Below, one piece after another: positions 8,484 through 17,387 of a stretch of DNA of 64,000 nt. The notes under the pieces are model-generated. The model saw nothing but the letters and a program-made list of their open reading frames with translations, was not told the origin of the DNA and searched no databases. The stretch's first letter is position 1. The number at the start of each line of letters is the position of its first letter. Source of the DNA: Thermasporomyces sp036564245. GTDB taxonomy: Bacteria; Actinomycetota; Actinomycetes; Propionibacteriales; Actinopolymorphaceae. The position numbers were made by a program, and so were the translations under genes. The stretch spans positions 186,001 to 250,000 of the forward strand of contig DATCKU010000073.1 of NCBI GenBank assembly GCA_036564245.1, given 5' to 3'.

Positions 8484-9221
8484 TCAATGGTCGGCTGTCG
8501 CGTCGGTGCTCTCACCGATCAGCGTGCGGATGGCCGTCCATGCGACCTCGGCGGCCTGCTGCTCGGCCTCCTTCTTGCTGCGCCCGGTACCGACGCCGTA
8601 CTCCGTCCCCCCGACGACAACGTGTGCGGTGAAGATCTTCTCGTGGTCGGGACCTTCCTCCTCGACGACGTACTCCGGAACGCCGAGCGAGGCTCGCGCG
8701 GTGAGTTCCTGCAGGCTGGTCTTCCAGTCCAGGCCCGCCCCCATCCGTGCCGATGCCTCGAGCAACGGATCGAACAACCGATGGACGAACTCGGCCGCGA
8801 CGTGGAACCCACCGGCCAGGTAGACGGCACCGATCACGGCCTCAACGGCGTCTCCCAGGATCGACGCCTTGTCGCGCCCCCCGGTTGCCTCTTCGCCTCG
8901 GCCGAGCCGGAGGTACTTGCCGAGGTCGAGCCCACGCGCCACCCCGGCGAGCGCTCGCATGTTGACGACCGCCGCGCGGAGCTTGGCCAGCTGTCCTTCA
9001 GAAAGGTCCGGATGCGTGCGGAACAGCGCGTCGGTGATCACGAGGCTGAGCACGGCATCGCCCAGGAACTCCATTCGCTCGTTCGTGGGCAGCCCGCCGT
9101 TCTCGTACGCGTAGGAACGATGCGTGAGAGCTCGCTCGAGCAATGCGTTGTCGAGGGTCAGGCCGAACTTCTCGAACAGCTCGTCGTAGTTGGTCGTAGT
9201 CGTCCCCCCGGCGCGTCCCAT
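8484..9221 (-). CDS. rnc: ribonuclease III
   Basis: A double-strand-specific endoribonuclease that processes rRNA precursors and structured mRNAs. The chosen ATG at 9221 gives 245 residues starting MGRAGGTTTTNYDELF, with GAGGGAG just upstream. The longer in-frame extension runs into rpmF and is not credible. The catalytic signature ERMEFLGDAVLSLV is present, and a C-terminal double-stranded-RNA-binding domain covers about the last 70 residues. The start lies eight bases after the rpmF stop, so rpmF and rnc are very probably co-transcribed. Confidence 0.95.
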   Translation of the reverse strand: MGRAGGTTTTNYDELFEKFGLTLDNALLERALTHRSYAYENGGLPTNERMEFLGDAVLSLVITDALFRTHPDLSEGQLAKLRAAVVNMRALAGVARGLDLGKYLRLGRGEEATGGRDKASILGDAVEAVIGAVYLAGGFHVAAEFVHRLFDPLLEASARMGAGLDWKTSLQELTARASLGVPEYVVEEEGPDHEKIFTAHVVVGGTEYGVGTGRSKKEAEQQAAEVAWTAIRTLIGESTDATADH

Positions 9222-9228
9222 GGCTCCC

Positions 9229-9420
9229 TCACACGTCAAGGACCTGACGACGCGCACCTCGGGGACCGTACTGCCCGCATTCCGGGCAAGCACGGTGTGG
9301 CAGGTGCTTTGCCCGACAAGCCGCATTCGCACAGGTGACGAGCTGAGGTGCAGTCGCTTTCCACTGCGCCCGTCGGTTGCGCGTGTTGCTTCGCGAGACT
9401 CTCCGCTTCGGAACGGCCAC
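9229..9420 (-). CDS. rpmF: 50S ribosomal protein L32
   Basis: A 63-residue basic protein starting MAVPKRRVSRSNTRNRRAQW, the standard L32 N-terminus. It keeps a zinc-ribbon cysteine set (C-x4-C and C-x2-C around KHLPHRACPECG), so it is the zinc-binding form. It sits between the DUF177 gene and rnc, the usual order. Confidence 0.97.
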   Translation of the reverse strand: MAVPKRRVSRSNTRNRRAQWKATAPQLVTCANAACRAKHLPHRACPECGQYGPRGARRQVLDV

Positions 9421-9470
9421 GACACTACTCCTTTGCTGATGTTGCTTCGCGGCACCGGGTCTGGTCGGCC

Positions 9471-10055
9471 CTAATCGGCGCTGTGCTGGTCGGCTCCGTC
9501 CTCGTCGCGTGCCACGAGGGACGTGAGTGCCGCCCAGCGCGGATCGATCTCCGCTTCATGCCGATGATCCGGCTCATCGGCAAGGCGTGCCCCGCACTGT
9601 GCACACAACCCCGGACAATCGTCCCGGCACAGAGGTTGGTACGGCAGCGCGAGCACCACGCTGTCGCGCACAACCGGTTCGAGGTCGAGCAGGTCGCCCT
9701 CGAGCCGGCCGGCCTCGTCAGGACCGACGCCGCTTTCGGGATAGGCGTACAGCTCCTGGAGCTCCACCTCGAGCGTGCGTTCGAGGGCCTCCAGACAGCG
9801 CACGCACTCGCCTTCGAGCAGTGCCCGCACAGTGCCGGTCGCGAGCACCCCTTCCACGACAGCCTCGAGCCTGACATCCAGGTCGAGGGTCGATCCTTCC
9901 GGTACGCCGAGCACGTCGGTGCCCAGTCCGGCAGGTGCCGCGACGGTGAGCCGGAGCTTGCGTTGAGCCCCCGGGCGGCGTCCGAGCTCGCGAGTATCGA
10001 GCACGAGCGGCGCCTGAGGGTTGACCATACTCAAGGCGTCTGGCGCTTTCGTCAT
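9471..10055 (-). CDS. YceD/DUF177 family protein
   Basis: A 194-residue DUF177 protein with the family's paired cysteines (CVRC near residue 85 and CRDDCPGLCAQCG near residue 145). DUF177 proteins lie next to rpmF throughout bacteria and are linked to 23S rRNA and 50S assembly; the precise role is not settled. ATG codons at residues 1 and 10 are both possible starts, the second giving MVNPQAPLVLDTRELGRRPG. The gene lies 50 bases before rpmF. Confidence 0.93.
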   Translation of the reverse strand: MTKAPDALSMVNPQAPLVLDTRELGRRPGAQRKLRLTVAAPAGLGTDVLGVPEGSTLDLDVRLEAVVEGVLATGTVRALLEGECVRCLEALERTLEVELQELYAYPESGVGPDEAGRLEGDLLDLEPVVRDSVVLALPYQPLCRDDCPGLCAQCGARLADEPDHRHEAEIDPRWAALTSLVARDEDGADQHSAD

Positions 10056-10158
10056 TGCACGTATGCGGACCGGACCCCGATCGAGACCGGCTATCGAGAG
10101 TACCTGAGCCCCGGACGATCACTCAATTCGGGCCTGCCATCCGCCCGCTCCCCACCAC

Positions 10159-10180
10159 AATGACCACGTATCGGCGGGTT
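10159..10180 (+). repeat. intergenic AATGACCACG motif, copy B
   Basis: The bases begin AATGACCACGTATCGGCGGG. The copy lies in the 263-base gap between the DUF177 start and the end of the sepIVA-like gene. It is on the plus strand although both neighbours are on the minus strand. Nothing else was recognised in this gap. Confidence 0.5.
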
Positions 10181-10318
10181 CTGGCCGCGCTGAGAGGTCT
10201 GCAGGCCCCGCGGAGGGGACCGAAGGCCTCGCGAAGCTATGCAGAGAGGTCGAAGGCGCAAGGACCGGCCCGGGCGCCGCCGCCTGATCGCCAGGCACCG
10301 GTGTCGGCGTAGGCGCCG

Positions 10319-11146
10319 CTACGTCGGCAGGGGCGGTGCGTCGTCGTCTGCGGTGTACGTGTCCAGGTTGCTGCGATCCCGTAGCCGTTCCCTGCCTCGG
10401 GTCACCGCTTCGAGCGTCTTGTGCAGGGAGTACTCGAAGCGGCTCAACTTGTGATCGACGTACTCGTCCGCCTCCCGAGGAGTGAGCGGCACCTCCCCAC
10501 GGCGCCCGCCGGGTGCCCGGCCACGCAGCCGTTGCCGACCGTCCGCGACCGCGGCAAGGGTCTTCTGCAGAGCGATCTCGAGCCCCGCCAACTTGTGATC
10601 AACATAGTCGTCCACCTCGCGGCGCAGTCCTTCGGCCTCGGCCTGCGCCTGCGCAAGCAGCTCGTCAGCCGAGCGCCTGGCCTCGCGGTAGATGTCGGTG
10701 TTGTAGACGACGGCCTGACATTCCCGGCGAGCGGCCTCGACCAGTCGTTCCGCCTCCTTCCGACCGGCCTCGATCGCCGCCTGACGTTGCTCGACGATCG
10801 CCTTGGCCTCGGCGAACTCCGCGGGCAGCATCCGCTGCACCTCCGCCAGGCCAGCCAGCAACTCCTTCCGGTTGACGATGCACGACGCCGACATCGGCAC
10901 GGATTTGGCGTTCTCGATGGCCCGGCGGATCTGGTCCAGCCTGTGTTGCACGTCCACCGGCGCGTCCTTTCGGGGGTCTTCCACAGCCTGCGGCCTGCCA
11001 GGCTGCCGGTCAGGGACCGGCGGCGCCGACGGCCAGTCACGCTCGGTTCGGCGTCCGCCATGGAAGGAGAGAAGCTCCTGAGAGCCCGTATGCCCAGGCG
11101 TACCTAGACCCTGATCGAACCCCCCGGAACCCCCCTGGATACTCAC
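10319..11146 (-). CDS. sepIVA: SepIVA-like cell-division coiled-coil protein
   Basis: A 275-residue DivIVA-related protein in the position of mycobacterial sepIVA (between coaD and the DUF177/rnc genes). SepIVA takes part in septation and polar growth in mycobacteria. The core starts near residue 65 (HRLDQIRRAIENAKSVPMS) and continues as an alanine/glutamate-rich coiled coil. The usual C-terminal motif YVDHKLAGLE...GRQRLRG near residue 180 is followed by a second copy, EYVDHKLSRFE...GRERLRD. An acidic tail and a long glycine-rich head complete the protein. The GTG start overlaps the coaD stop by four bases. A later start near the core cannot be excluded. Confidence 0.82.
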   Translation of the reverse strand: MSIQGGSGGFDQGLGTPGHTGSQELLSFHGGRRTERDWPSAPPVPDRQPGRPQAVEDPRKDAPVDVQHRLDQIRRAIENAKSVPMSASCIVNRKELLAGLAEVQRMLPAEFAEAKAIVEQRQAAIEAGRKEAERLVEAARRECQAVVYNTDIYREARRSADELLAQAQAEAEGLRREVDDYVDHKLAGLEIALQKTLAAVADGRQRLRGRAPGGRRGEVPLTPREADEYVDHKLSRFEYSLHKTLEAVTRGRERLRDRSNLDTYTADDDAPPLPT

Positions 11147-11643
11147 CCCTCACCAAGCCTTTCTACGAGGCGGCGGTGAACATAGTCCGGGACGAGACCG
11201 GACACGTCGCCGCCGAAGGTCGCGACCTCTTTCACCAAACGTGACGAGAGGAAAGAGTACTCGGGACTGGTCGGCACGAAGACCGTTTCGATGCCGGCCA
11301 GGCGCAGGTTCATCTGCGCCATCTGGAGCTCGTAGTCGAAGTCACCGACGGCGCGCAGGCCTTTGACGATGGCTTGGATGCCGTTCTCGCGACAGAAGTC
11401 GACCAACAGGCCGTCGAACGACGTGATGCGGACGTCGCCGAGCTCCTTGGTCACCTCGTGCAGCATCCGAATGCGTTCCTCGACGGTGAAGAGCCCTTCC
11501 TTGCGGGGGTTGGCGCCGACGGCGACGGTCACCTCGTCGAAGAGCCGCGACGCACGCACGATGATGTCGATGTGCCCGTTGGTCACTGGGTCGAACGACC
11601 CCGGACACACGGCTCGGTGCAGGGTTGTCTGTTCCCCCATCAT
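11143..11643 (-). CDS. coaD: phosphopantetheine adenylyltransferase
   Basis: Transfers adenylate from ATP to 4'-phosphopantetheine, the penultimate step of coenzyme A synthesis. The 166-residue protein has the nucleotidyltransferase motif GSFDPVTNGH (T/HxGH) near the N-terminus, the conserved VKGLRAVGDFDYE and the YSFLSSRLVKE signature. Either of the first two adjacent ATG codons may be used. The stop overlaps the next gene's GTG by four bases, coupling it to the sepIVA-like gene. Confidence 0.97.
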   Translation of the reverse strand: MMGEQTTLHRAVCPGSFDPVTNGHIDIIVRASRLFDEVTVAVGANPRKEGLFTVEERIRMLHEVTKELGDVRITSFDGLLVDFCRENGIQAIVKGLRAVGDFDYELQMAQMNLRLAGIETVFVPTSPEYSFLSSRLVKEVATFGGDVSGLVPDYVHRRLVERLGEG

Positions 11644-11652
11644 CCGGTCACC

Positions 11653-12273
11653 TCATCCCCCACACCATGCCTCCGTCTCGGCCTGCGTATCGATGGACCC
11701 GGTGGCGCGACCGTACCAAAGCGACGTGTCTCCGTAGCGTCGCATCCGGTCGGCGGTGAAACCATCCGGCCAGGTGAACTCGCCCGCCCGCGTCGGCCGC
11801 TCGACCACCACGATCGCGTCGGCGACCAACCACCCGTTGGCGAGGAGCGCTCTCAGTATCTCCGACACCGCGGCAGCGTCCATGGCGTACGGCGGGTCGA
11901 GGAACGCCACGTCGAACGCCTGCCGGCCGTCGGTCTCGGGTGGCGGCGAGGCGACGAGGCGCTCGACGCGGGTGGTCACGAGCTGGCCGCCCGGGAGTCC
12001 CACGGTGTCGAGGTTGCGACGTACGACCGCCGCGGCGCGCCGGCTCGACTCCACGAGGAGAACGTAGGAGGCCCCTCGGGACAGCGCCTCGATGCCGACC
12101 GCCCCACTCCCGGCGTACAAGTCGAGGAACCGCCGACCCGACAGGTCGCCCAGATCCGCCTCGAGCGAGGCGAACAACGCCTCCCGAACCCGATCGGAGG
12201 TGGGTCGCGTGTCGCGTCCGTCCGGGACGATCAGTCGGCGCCCGCGCGCCTCACCCGCCACGATGCGGCTCAT
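11653..12273 (-). CDS. rsmD: 16S rRNA (guanine966-N2)-methyltransferase RsmD
   Basis: Methylates G966 in helix 31 of 16S rRNA during 30S assembly. Starting at the ATG at 12273 (AAGGA eight bases upstream) gives 206 residues beginning MSRIVAGEARGRRL. The SAM-binding motif LDLYAGSGAVGIEALSRGA and the catalytic DPPY (FDVAFLDPPYAMD) are both intact. It is ten bases upstream of coaD on the same strand, the common rsmD-coaD pair. Confidence 0.96.
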   Translation of the reverse strand: MSRIVAGEARGRRLIVPDGRDTRPTSDRVREALFASLEADLGDLSGRRFLDLYAGSGAVGIEALSRGASYVLLVESSRRAAAVVRRNLDTVGLPGGQLVTTRVERLVASPPPETDGRQAFDVAFLDPPYAMDAAAVSEILRALLANGWLVADAIVVVERPTRAGEFTWPDGFTADRMRRYGDTSLWYGRATGSIDTQAETEAWCGG

Positions 12274-12288
12274 CTCGCCATCCTTCAC

Positions 12289-12598
12289 CGAACGATCACG
12301 TACGGCGGGTCTCGTGAGGTCCTTGCGTGCCCTGCGGGGCAGGTATGCCGTGCCAGGCTACCAATGGCCCGTCACCGTCCGGTCTCCTACGGACGGCCGC
12401 TCGTCTGGCACCCCGGGATGCTCCCCGGCCTCTGACCTCGGCTTTCTCGTTGCTCGGCGATCAACGCCGCTGTCGGTACCCCCGAGTACCCTCCCCTCAC
12501 CACGCGCGAACGGCCGGACACGACCACATGATCGGGGTAATCTCTGCGGCCGTGCCGGCCATCGTCGCGAGCTCGGCAGTCCCAGGGGAGACGGAGGT
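12289..12598. other. gap upstream of rsmD
   Basis: About 310 bases between rsmD and the degenerate plus-strand gene. Apart from the rsmD promoter, which must lie here, I see nothing; open frames on both strands lack starts with ribosome binding sites. Confidence 0.4.
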
Positions 12599-12944
12599 AC
12601 GTCGAGGAACCCCACAAGCGAGACTGTTGCCGCGGGCCCGATCGAGAGTCGGGTCACCGAGCTGGAAGCCTTCGCATTCCGCGCAGGCAGCGATCTTGCG
12701 GACATCAAGCAGATCCTGGGCCGGCTCGACAGGCGCCTCGACGGCGTGGGATCCGTGCTGCGAGCTGAACACGAACACCGATCGGCTCTCGACGCGAACC
12801 GACCGCATCGAGACTCAACTCGACCAGGTTGTCACGCGAACCGACCGCGTCGAGGTCCAGCTCGGGCTGCTTGCCGATGAGGCGCGGAAGTACACCGCGA
12901 GCCTTGAGGACATCCGGGAAAGGTCGCTGACCGCGAAGCGGTGA
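12599..12944 (+). pseudogene. degenerate coiled-coil gene with frameshift
   Basis: From about 12602 one frame encodes a helical stretch (IESRVTELEAFAF, then DIKQILGRLDRRLDGVGSVL). Near 12760-12775 the similarity jumps to another frame that reads ELNTNTDRLSTRTDRIETQL and continues helically to the stop at 12942-12944. Read together they make one heptad-repeat coiled coil, so a frameshift is likely. No ATG, GTG or TTG suits the first part; an ACG at 12599 stands nine bases after AGGGGAG, where a start would be expected. I read this as a decayed small gene, though a sequencing error is possible for the frameshift. Confidence 0.5.
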
Positions 12945-13097
12945 TCGAGTAACGGTCGACCCGAGCACGGTGTGGTCGACCGTCACCTCCCGGCGACGTC
13001 GCCCCCCCGCAGATCGCTCGGCAGATCCCGAGCACGCGCACTGTCCACCTGAAACTCAAGCCACACTAGGCCTGCAGACCGTGTTCGGGTCTCGAGC

Positions 13098-13118
13098 ACC
13101 CACCAAACGTGGTCATTT
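13098..13118 (-). repeat. intergenic AATGACCACG motif, copy C
   Basis: On the minus strand it reads AAATGACCACGTTTGGTGGG. It begins five bases after the recG stop. CCAC and GTGG can pair around a GTTTG loop. Confidence 0.55.
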
Positions 13119-13122
13119 CGGC

Positions 13123-15435
13123 TCAGGTCTTCTCGAGGTACTCAGCCTTGTCGGCGTCGTAGAGGGCCCGCACGGCCTCGCGCAACGCCGCCGAGCGAAT
13201 CAACTGCGGATCGCGTTCCACGACCTCAGTAGCCTCGGCACGGGCCGCTTCGATCACGGCCTCGTCGCGTACCACCCGCAGCAGACGCAGGCTCGACTTG
13301 CGGCCATGCTGCATCGCCCCGAGCACGTCACCCTCTCGCCGTTGCTGCAGATCGATCCGACTGAGCGTGAAGCCGTCGCTGGTCGAAGCGACAGCATCGA
13401 GCCTCTCTCGCGCCGGCGTACCCGCCGGCATGCTCGTCACCAGCAGACACAAGCCCGGATGCGCGCCCCGGCCGATCCGGCCACGCAGCTGATGCAGCTG
13501 GGAGACGCCGTACCAGTCGGCGTCCATGACCACCATGACAGACGCGTTGGGGACGTCGACACCGACCTCGATCACCGTGGTCGCCACCAGCACATCGATG
13601 TCGCCGGCGGCGAACTGGCGCATCACCGCATCCTTGGCGTCGGACGGCATCCGGCCGTGGAGCACACCAACGCGTAGCCCAGCAAGCTGGTTCTCGGCAA
13701 GCTCGGCTGCGAGGTCGACCAGGGCGGTCGGTGCACTCCGACTCGACGGTTCCGAGCCCACGTCATCATCGTCGAAGGAAAGCATCGGTTGCGTGCCGTC
13801 TGGCGGCTCGACCTCCTCCTCCGCCTCGTCAGTCGAGTCGCCGCCGATGCGCGGGCAGACGACGTACGCCTGACGACCCTTCGCGACCTCCTCACCGATG
13901 CGCTGCCAGACGCGCTCCAACCATTCCGGTTTCTCCGCGACCGGCACGACGGTGGTCTGCACCGACGCCCGCCCGAGTGGAAGCTCACGCAGCGTGGAGA
14001 CCTCGAGGTCTCCGAAGACCGTCATGGCGACCGTCCGCGGGATCGGCGTGGCCGTCATGACGAGGACGTGCGGCGGCGCGTCGTCGTTCTTCATCGTCAA
14101 GGCAGCACGTTGCTCGACACCGAAGCGATGCTGCTCGTCGATCACGACCAGCCCGAGGTCGGCGAACGTCACCTTCTCTTCCAGCAAGGCGTGCGTGCCT
14201 ATGACGAGGCCAGCCTCCCCGGACGCGATGTCGAGCAACGCCCTCCTGCGGACGCTCGGGCTCTGCGAGCCGGTCAGCAGGACCACCTTGGTGCCGTGCT
14301 CGGATCCTCCAAGCATGCCGCGTTCGGCCAACGGACCAAGCAGATCCACGATCGACCGATAGTGCTGCTGGGCGAGCACCTCGGTAGGAGCGAGCAACGC
14401 CGCCTGCCCACCCGCGTCGACGACGGTGAGCATGGCGCGAACCGCGCACACGGTCTTGCCGCTTCCCACCTCGCCTTGCAGCAAGCGCTGCATGGGGTAG
14501 CTGCGGGCAAGATCGTGCTCGATCGCCTTGCACACTTCGCGTTGGCCGGCTGTGAGGGTGAACGGCAGTCGCGCGTCGAACGCCGCGACGAGACCGTCGG
14601 GCTTCGCCACGCGCGGCACTGCGGGAAGCTCGCGAGCATAGAGGCGGCGCCGGGCCAGCTCGGTCTGCAGGACGAACGCCTCCTCGAACCTGAAGCGCCT
14701 GCGCGCCGCTTCGGCGTCCTCCCGTGAGATCGGCCGGTGCAACGAGAAGAATGCGTCACGCAGCCCGAGCAACCCGTGGCGCTCCCGAATCTCCGGCGGG
14801 ATCGGATCCGGTACCGATGTGACGAGCCGCTTGAGGATCTCCCGGATGCAGCGCCAGATCTCCCAGGACGGAACGGGAGTAGTGCCGCGGTAGATCGGCA
14901 GGAGCTCCCCGGTGAACTCCTCCGCCGTACTGTCGTCCTGCATGGGGTCGTCGGACAGCAAGATGTAGTCCGGATGCGGGATCTGCCGCCTGCCGCGGAA
15001 CACCTTGACCTTGCCCGCGAACAGTCCACGCATTCCCGGGCGGAAGACGAGCATCGGCCACGGAGTGCTCTGCCTGCTGCGCGGCCCACCCTTGGCGAAG
15101 AACGTGAGGTCCAGGGTGCCGCGGCCGTCGGTGACGACGACGGTGCAGATCTCACTCAGCCCGCCGTTCTTGGACCTCACCGGTTGCCGGCGTACCGACA
15201 CGACCTCGGCGAGCACCGTGATCTCCTCGCCGTCGTACAGGCTGGTGAGATCTGTGAGCTCACCTCGGCCGACATACCGGAGGGGGTAGTGACGCAGCAG
15301 GTCGCCTGCCGTCTCGATGTCGAGCCGTTCCTGCAACGACTTGACCGTCGTCCTTCCGATCAACCGGCTCAGAGGGGTGTCGAGTGTGACGTCTCCCTTG
15401 AACGGCAGGATCGTCGCTCGCTTCCGCTGCGCCAT
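13123..15435 (-). CDS. recG: ATP-dependent DNA helicase RecG
   Basis: A branch-migration helicase that remodels stalled forks and Holliday junctions. The ATG at 15435 gives 770 residues starting MAQRKRATILPFKGDV, with GGAAGG upstream. The N-terminal wedge and OB fold cover about residues 30-210. Walker A is GEVGSGKT and the DEQH box is VIDEQHRFGVEQRAAL. The second RecA domain contains LRGRIGRGAHPG. An acidic insert (about residues 530-580, ending before the protein returns to helicase motifs) separates parts of the C-terminal lobe. The AATGACCACG motif lies directly after its stop. Confidence 0.96.
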   Translation of the reverse strand: MAQRKRATILPFKGDVTLDTPLSRLIGRTTVKSLQERLDIETAGDLLRHYPLRYVGRGELTDLTSLYDGEEITVLAEVVSVRRQPVRSKNGGLSEICTVVVTDGRGTLDLTFFAKGGPRSRQSTPWPMLVFRPGMRGLFAGKVKVFRGRRQIPHPDYILLSDDPMQDDSTAEEFTGELLPIYRGTTPVPSWEIWRCIREILKRLVTSVPDPIPPEIRERHGLLGLRDAFFSLHRPISREDAEAARRRFRFEEAFVLQTELARRRLYARELPAVPRVAKPDGLVAAFDARLPFTLTAGQREVCKAIEHDLARSYPMQRLLQGEVGSGKTVCAVRAMLTVVDAGGQAALLAPTEVLAQQHYRSIVDLLGPLAERGMLGGSEHGTKVVLLTGSQSPSVRRRALLDIASGEAGLVIGTHALLEEKVTFADLGLVVIDEQHRFGVEQRAALTMKNDDAPPHVLVMTATPIPRTVAMTVFGDLEVSTLRELPLGRASVQTTVVPVAEKPEWLERVWQRIGEEVAKGRQAYVVCPRIGGDSTDEAEEEVEPPDGTQPMLSFDDDDVGSEPSSRSAPTALVDLAAELAENQLAGLRVGVLHGRMPSDAKDAVMRQFAAGDIDVLVATTVIEVGVDVPNASVMVVMDADWYGVSQLHQLRGRIGRGAHPGLCLLVTSMPAGTPARERLDAVASTSDGFTLSRIDLQQRREGDVLGAMQHGRKSSLRLLRVVRDEAVIEAARAEATEVVERDPQLIRSAALREAVRALYDADKAEYLEKT

Positions 15436-15454
15436 CGGACCTTCCCGCTCTCCC

Positions 15455-15718
15455 TCACTCCACACCGAGAAGCAACGGGTATCTCGCCTGGCCACCGGCG
15501 CCCACGACGGCGACTTCCGGGTGCTCGCCTTGACTCTGGTCGGCGACCTTTCTGGCGAGCCTATCGTCGGCGTCGGCGCGGAGGACCACGGTGATCAGCT
15601 CACTCCCGAGGGCGTGTCGGGTCCCCCTGGCGACGTCGATCGTCGCCCGTGCAGTCACCATGTCGGCGCATGCAGCCCGACGCCGGCCCGTGATCAGCCG
15701 AGCCTGCAACACCTCCAT
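15455..15718 (-). pseudogene. C-terminal remnant of a DAK2/FakA-family gene
   Basis: The last 50 or so residues (SELITVVLRADADD, HPEVAVVGAGGQ, ARYPLLLGVE) match what I know of the extreme C-terminus of DAK2-domain (YloV/FakA-like) proteins, which are normally over 500 residues. In other actinobacteria this gene sits exactly here, between rpmB and recG. The N-terminal DhaL kinase domain is absent, and the 30 residues before the match do not resemble the family. FakA phosphorylates fatty acids bound to FakB. The fragment has an ATG behind a purine-rich run, so a short peptide might still be made, but the kinase cannot be. Confidence 0.65.
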
Positions 15719-15847
15719 CTCCCCCTACTGCACAGCGGACCCGACCAGCCCAAACAGGCGGATGCTGGGACAACTCCACCAAGCCCGGGACCGGTTCGGC
15801 GGCCCTGGACCCTCGACGGTAGCCTTGACCACTGACAATGGGGCCGA

Positions 15848-15878
15848 TTGGCACGTCGGGGGACGTGTCGGTTACCCT
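15848..15878 (+). promoter_or_regulatory. candidate rpmB promoter
   Basis: TTGGCA (15848-15853) and TACCCT (15873-15878) are separated by 19 bases and point towards rpmB. This is a plausible housekeeping-sigma promoter giving a leader of about 100 bases. Confidence 0.4.
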
Positions 15879-15982
15879 CGACCGGTTGCCCCTCCCATCG
15901 GCGCCGACGCCTGCCTGAGGCAGGTGGTCTGCGCAGGTGGAAGGCCCGTTCCGTGTCCATGATCTTTCTGGGAGAGTCTGCG

Positions 15983-16195
15983 GTGGCTGCCGTCTGCGAG
16001 ATTTGTGGCAAGGGCCCTGTCTTCGGCAACAAGGTGGCGCGCTCAGGCAAGCGCGCTATGAAGCGCCATGTCAGGAGCCGCACCTCCCGGAGATTCGAGC
16101 CCAACGTCCAGCGGGTCCGCGCGCACGTGAACGGCACCTCGAAGCGCATTCACGTGTGCACGTCCTGCATCAAGGCGAACAAGGTCACCCGCTGA
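15983..16195 (+). CDS. rpmB: 50S ribosomal protein L28
   Basis: A 70-residue protein starting at GTG with GGGAGAG six bases upstream: MAAVCEICGKGPVFGNKVAR. It has the typical L28 middle (SRRFEPNVQRVR) and ends KANKVTR. Two CxxC pairs (CEIC and CTSC) mark the zinc-binding form. It is alone on the plus strand between two minus-strand genes, a usual position next to recG and thiL. Confidence 0.96.
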   Translation: MAAVCEICGKGPVFGNKVARSGKRAMKRHVRSRTSRRFEPNVQRVRAHVNGTSKRIHVCTSCIKANKVTR

Positions 16196-16212
16196 TCGGC
16201 GGGTAGCCGTCC

Positions 16213-17292
16213 TCACGCCCGGAAGTGCTGGTGACCGGGCGCTCCTTCGTACGTCTCTCCACCGACCGTCACGAACGACCCTGTGTCGGTACGAGCGTCC
16301 TCTGATCGCGGTTCACCAGACGCGGCGCCTCGGTCGGGGGCCGGGTGCACCCGACCGATGATCTTCCATCGCGGTGGCAGTGCGGTACCCGGTGGGAACG
16401 TCCCCGCGAGGGCATGGTCCTCGCCACCGGTGAGGACGAGCGACAGCGGGTCCACACCGGTCGCTGCCGCGACGGCTCGTAGCGGTTGGGCAACCTCGAG
16501 GGTCGCCGGATCGACGTCGATCCGTACGCCGCTCTCCCGCGCGAGATGCCCCAGATCGGCGAGCAGCCCGTCACTCACGTCGATCAACGACGTCGCCCCG
16601 AGATCCGCGGCCTCTGGTCCCGCGTCGTACGCAGGCTCGGGGCGCCGATAGGCCTCGACGACAGCGCGGGGAGAACGAAAACCTCGACTCAGCACCGCGA
16701 GCCCGGCGGCCGACCACCCGACGCGACCGCAGAGGGCCACGACGTCGCCGGGGCGCGCTCCTGCGCGGGTGACCGGCGGCCGGCCGCGCAGGTCCCCCAG
16801 CGCGGTGATCCCAATCACGATCGTCTGCGAGGCCACGACGTCGCCACCCACGATCGACGCCCCGACGATCGCGCACTCGTCGCGTAGCCCGTCGGCGAAC
16901 TCCAGCGGCCAGCTCGACGGCAGGTCACCCGGCAGGCCGAGCGAGACCAGCAGCGCGGTGGGGACCGCAGCCATCGCCGCCACGTCCGCCAGGTTGGCGG
17001 CCGCGGCCCGTCGACCGATGTCGTACGGTCCGGACCAGTCCCGGCGGAAATGTCGGCCCTCCACCAGCATGTCGGTCGTCGCGACGACCCTGCCGTCCGA
17101 CGCGGCGACCAACGCCGAGTCGTCACCAGGTCCGAGCAGTACGCCCGAGCCGACCGGCAACCTCGTACGAAGCCGCTCGATGAGCCCGAACTCACCCAAC
17201 TGGGCCACGGTCTCCGCGGACGGATGGTCGGCACGCCGCGCGGCGGGCTCGCGGTCCGCGCGTGCGTCATGGGTTGGCCTGTGAACCACCAC
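16213..17292 (-). CDS. thiL: thiamine-monophosphate kinase
   Basis: Phosphorylates thiamine monophosphate to thiamine diphosphate. The 359-residue protein shows the PurM/AIRS-type ATP-binding motifs: GPGDDSALV near residue 55, TTDMLVEGRHF near 75, IVGGDVV near 150, LIDVSDGLLADL near 240 and GGEDHAL near 300. GTG at 17292 is the chosen start; the first 25 residues are charged and less conserved, so a later start is possible. It is convergent with rpmB, about 17 bases apart. Confidence 0.95.
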   Translation of the reverse strand: MVVHRPTHDARADREPAARRADHPSAETVAQLGEFGLIERLRTRLPVGSGVLLGPGDDSALVAASDGRVVATTDMLVEGRHFRRDWSGPYDIGRRAAAANLADVAAMAAVPTALLVSLGLPGDLPSSWPLEFADGLRDECAIVGASIVGGDVVASQTIVIGITALGDLRGRPPVTRAGARPGDVVALCGRVGWSAAGLAVLSRGFRSPRAVVEAYRRPEPAYDAGPEAADLGATSLIDVSDGLLADLGHLARESGVRIDVDPATLEVAQPLRAVAAATGVDPLSLVLTGGEDHALAGTFPPGTALPPRWKIIGRVHPAPDRGAASGEPRSEDARTDTGSFVTVGGETYEGAPGHQHFRA

Positions 17293-17387
17293 CTGCTCGC
17301 CTCCGTTCCGCGGTAGCGTGACGACGTGATCCCTGGCACGACGCTATAGCGCGCCGTGTGGGTCCTGAGAGCCCGGGAGGACAGCTG

